Below, in pieces: positions 62,251 through 64,000 of a stretch of 64,000 bases of DNA. The position numbers and the translations under genes are program-made. The DNA comes from Flavobacteriales bacterium (GTDB lineage: Bacteria > Bacteroidota > Bacteroidia > Flavobacteriales_F > PHOS-HE28): positions 62,001-126,000 of the forward strand of contig JACJZJ010000001.1 in assembly GCA_020635675.1 (NCBI GenBank), given 5' to 3'. The stretch's first letter is position 1; every line of letters begins with the position of its first letter. The notes beneath the pieces are model-generated. The model was not told the DNA's origin and did no database searches. It was given only the letters and a program-made list of their open reading frames with translations.

Positions 62251-63555
62251 TCAGACCCTTTCGATGGCAGCGCCCAGCGCTCGCAGCCGGACATCGATGT
62301 TCTGGTATCCGCGGTCGATCTGTTCGATGTTGTGTATGGTGCTGGTCCCCTCGGCGCTGAGCGCAGCGATCAAAAGCGCTACCCCCGCACGGATGTCGGG
62401 ACTGGTCATGCTGATGCCGCGCAATGGTGTCTGGAAGTCCTGTCCGATCACGGTGGCGCGGTGCGGATCGCAAAGGATGATCTGCGCGCCCATGTCGATC
62501 AACTTATCTACGAAGAACAGGCGGCTTTCGAACATCTTCTGATGCACCAGGAGGCTCCCGCGTGCCTGGGTGGCCACGACCAGCACGATGCTGAGCAGGT
62601 CCGGGGTGAACCCGGGCCATGGGGCGTCGGCCACGGTCATGATGCTGCCATCAATGAAACGTGAGATCTCATACCCTTCCTGCCGGGGGATCAGGATATC
62701 GTCCTCGCGCATCTCCATCGCAATACCCAGGCGTTGGAACATTTCGGGGATCATCCCGAGATGCTCGAGGCCCACGTTCTTGATGAGCACCTCGCTCCTG
62801 GTCATCGCGGCCAGGCCAATGAAACTGCCGATCTCGATCATGTCGGGCAGCAGGCGATGCTCCGTGCCGTGCAGGGTCTCCACGCCATCGATCACCAACA
62901 GATTGCTGCCGATGCCCGCGATCCGGGCACCCATGCGCACCAGCATGCGACAGAGCTGCTGGATGTAGGGTTCGCAGGCGGCGTTGTAGATCGTCGTCCG
63001 CCCGTGGGCCAGAACGGCCGCCATGACGATATTGGCCGTGCCGGTCACGGATGCCTCGTCCAGCAGCATATTGCCTCCCGTGAGACGGTCCGCCTGCACA
63101 CGGTAGAAGTTCTCACGGGCGTCATAAGCAAAGGCCGCACCCAACCTTTGGAAACCTGTGAAATGGGTGTCGAGCCGCCGGCGGCCGATCTTATCACCAC
63201 CCGGTGTGGGAATGTAGCCGCGGCCATAGCGTGCAAGTAGCGGTCCAACGATCATCACGCTTCCGCGCAACCCACCGCCCAGCCGCTTGAACTCGGGCCG
63301 TTGAAAGAACTCGATATCGACCTCCTTTGCTGTGAAACGCCATGAACCGGTGCCCAGGTCCTCCACGTGAACACCCATTGCCCGGATCAGGTCGATGAGC
63401 TTGTTGACGTCCACGATGTCCGGCACGTTGTGGAAGGTGACCGGTTCGGCCGTCAGCAGAGCGGCGCATAGCACCTGGAGGGCTTCGTTCTTGGCACCCT
63501 GGGGTACCAGTTCACCCTTCAAACGATGACCTCCTTCGATCCGGAAACTGCCCAT
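62251..63555 (-). CDS. murA: UDP-N-acetylglucosamine 1-carboxyvinyltransferase with Asp at the catalytic Cys position
   Basis: 434 residues. MurA catalyses the first committed step of peptidoglycan synthesis (transfer of enolpyruvyl from PEP to UDP-GlcNAc). Lys22-Asn23 in QGAKNEAL, GGLRGSVMIVGPLLARYGRG, SVTGTANIVMAA, TSPDIRAGVALLIAALSAEG are all present. The flexible loop reads PTPGGDKIGRRRLDTH, so residue 121 is Asp where E. coli MurA has Cys115. Natural Cys-to-Asp MurA variants are active but resist fosfomycin. It follows a DUF4290 gene, a common Bacteroidota pairing, after a 99-base gap. Confidence 0.98.
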   Translation of the reverse strand: MGSFRIEGGHRLKGELVPQGAKNEALQVLCAALLTAEPVTFHNVPDIVDVNKLIDLIRAMGVHVEDLGTGSWRFTAKEVDIEFFQRPEFKRLGGGLRGSVMIVGPLLARYGRGYIPTPGGDKIGRRRLDTHFTGFQRLGAAFAYDARENFYRVQADRLTGGNMLLDEASVTGTANIVMAAVLAHGRTTIYNAACEPYIQQLCRMLVRMGARIAGIGSNLLVIDGVETLHGTEHRLLPDMIEIGSFIGLAAMTRSEVLIKNVGLEHLGMIPEMFQRLGIAMEMREDDILIPRQEGYEISRFIDGSIMTVADAPWPGFTPDLLSIVLVVATQARGSLLVHQKMFESRLFFVDKLIDMGAQIILCDPHRATVIGQDFQTPLRGISMTSPDIRAGVALLIAALSAEGTSTIHNIEQIDRGYQNIDVRLRALGAAIERV

Positions 63556-63654
63556 GCGATCGTGCCCTGTTGTGCCGGTAAAAGAACAACGAGGTGAGGG
63601 GTGCGCTCCATGTGCGCACCGGTGTCTTTGAACGATGTGATGTGGAGGGGGCGT

Positions 63655-64000
63655 TCAGTAGCGCTTCTTCCGCTTTCGATTGCGGCTTCGGCCGCTACGT
63701 TTCCTGGGGTCGGCGTCATTGCGCGGACCGCTCTGCTGTTGACGCAGGAGTTCGTTCGTGGCGGTGAGTTCCTGGTCGGCGGGGAGCTTCAGCCTGCCCT
63801 TGCTGAGTTCGGCGAGGTCCTTTATGATCACACCATCGCCCACGCTATCCCGGTTCCAGGCCAGGAATTGCCGTTTCATGAGATTGGCGATCAGCAGGGT
63901 GAAGGCCTCCCGCTCCGGTCCTTCCTGCATTGGAGCGCACTTGTCGATCATGCGCTCAACGATGTTCCCGTAATGGCCGTATTGGACCTTGTTCCTCGGA
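63655..64000 (-). CDS. DUF4290 protein, N-terminus cut by the window edge
   Basis: The minus-strand frame stays open from the stop at 63655 to the edge (about 115 residues seen; the start lies beyond 64000). Visible: KVQYGHYGNIVERMIDKCAPM, then REAFTLLIANLMKRQFLAWNRDSVGDGVIIKDLAELSKGRLKLP, and a basic tail (SGRSRNRKRKKRY). This matches the C-terminal half of DUF4290 proteins, which often precede murA in Bacteroidota. Function unknown; the Arg/Lys-rich tail suggests nucleic-acid or ribosome contact, which is inference. Confidence 0.82.
   Translation of the reverse strand, partial: PRNKVQYGHYGNIVERMIDKCAPMQEGPEREAFTLLIANLMKRQFLAWNRDSVGDGVIIKDLAELSKGRLKLPADQELTATNELLRQQQSGPRNDADPRKRSGRSRNRKRKKRY

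Noticed and set aside
63600..63620. 7-bp hairpin (GGTGCGC/GCGCACC) between DUF4290 and murA as a terminator
   Set aside because: No U tract on the minus strand, and the two genes are normally cotranscribed.

Overview
The window is about 60% GC and looks like the chromosome of a GC-rich Bacteroidota, most likely order Flavobacteriales. Reasons: promoters of the TAnnTTTG type sit in front of tRNAs and genes; two proteins carry type IX secretion (T9SS) C-terminal sorting domains beside a PorV-type outer membrane protein; there is a LytS/LytTR two-component pair; and many Bacteroidota families are present (DUF3127, DUF2911, DUF4290, DUF6089, a SusC-like receptor with a carboxypeptidase-type N-terminal domain, a GH3-type protein, a K+-type membrane pyrophosphatase). 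No transposase, phage gene, CRISPR array or rRNA was seen. Genes are densely packed; no gene-free stretch exceeds about 260 bases.

Layout. 1-4.5 kb: an edge-truncated, AT-richer GT-C-like membrane protein, a GGGP synthase, ahcY, a Rieske-like lipoprotein and a small basic exported protein. 4.7-13.7 kb: three large co-directional genes for the cell surface (TonB-type receptor, 1378-residue T9SS-type cargo, PorV-like barrel), the most interesting block. 13.8-18.6 kb: greA, a HIT protein, ruvC (opposite strand, overlapping a neighbour at both ends), then a flippase, a GT2 glycosyltransferase and an OppC-type permease. 18.6-24.4 kb: DUF3127 and flavin reductase, tRNA-Leu(UAG), the proteostasis run tig-clpP-clpX, and a DUF2911 protein.

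24.5-38.7 kb is almost entirely minus strand: a PIG-L deacetylase, a 37-residue membrane peptide and an SSS symporter; a LytS/LytTR pair; a BFN nuclease - CNT nucleoside transporter - ClC antiporter - thyA - folA - lipoprotein run with several 4-base ATGA overlaps; and etfB-etfA. 38.8-43.7 kb: a LamG T9SS cargo, the pyruvate dehydrogenase E1 beta subunit and hppA. 43.7-49.6 kb: GH3 protein, propeller-like protein and deoxynucleoside kinase on minus, DUF2797 on plus, sppA on minus. 49.7-64 kb: folK and a second deoxynucleoside kinase, a TPR/OmpA-like lipoprotein, SIMPL, a DUF6089 barrel, a TrmH methyltransferase, mutS, tRNA-Gly and tRNA-Leu(UAA), a GluQ-RS-like protein, dnaJ-grpE, two tandem TlpA-like thioredoxins, murA and a truncated DUF4290 gene.

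Themes: thyA, folA, folK, two deoxynucleoside kinases and a nucleoside transporter form a folate/dNTP theme; tig, clpP, clpX, grpE, dnaJ and sppA a proteostasis theme; and the receptor, cargo, PorV-like, LamG and DUF6089 proteins a surface/secretion theme. Features worth attention are the receptor-cargo-PorV triad, a DnaJ lacking two of its four zinc-binding repeats, a MurA with Asp in place of the catalytic Cys, a Rieske-like protein without the histidine ligands, a tRNA whose CCA end runs into a start codon, and several promoters lying almost on top of start codons.
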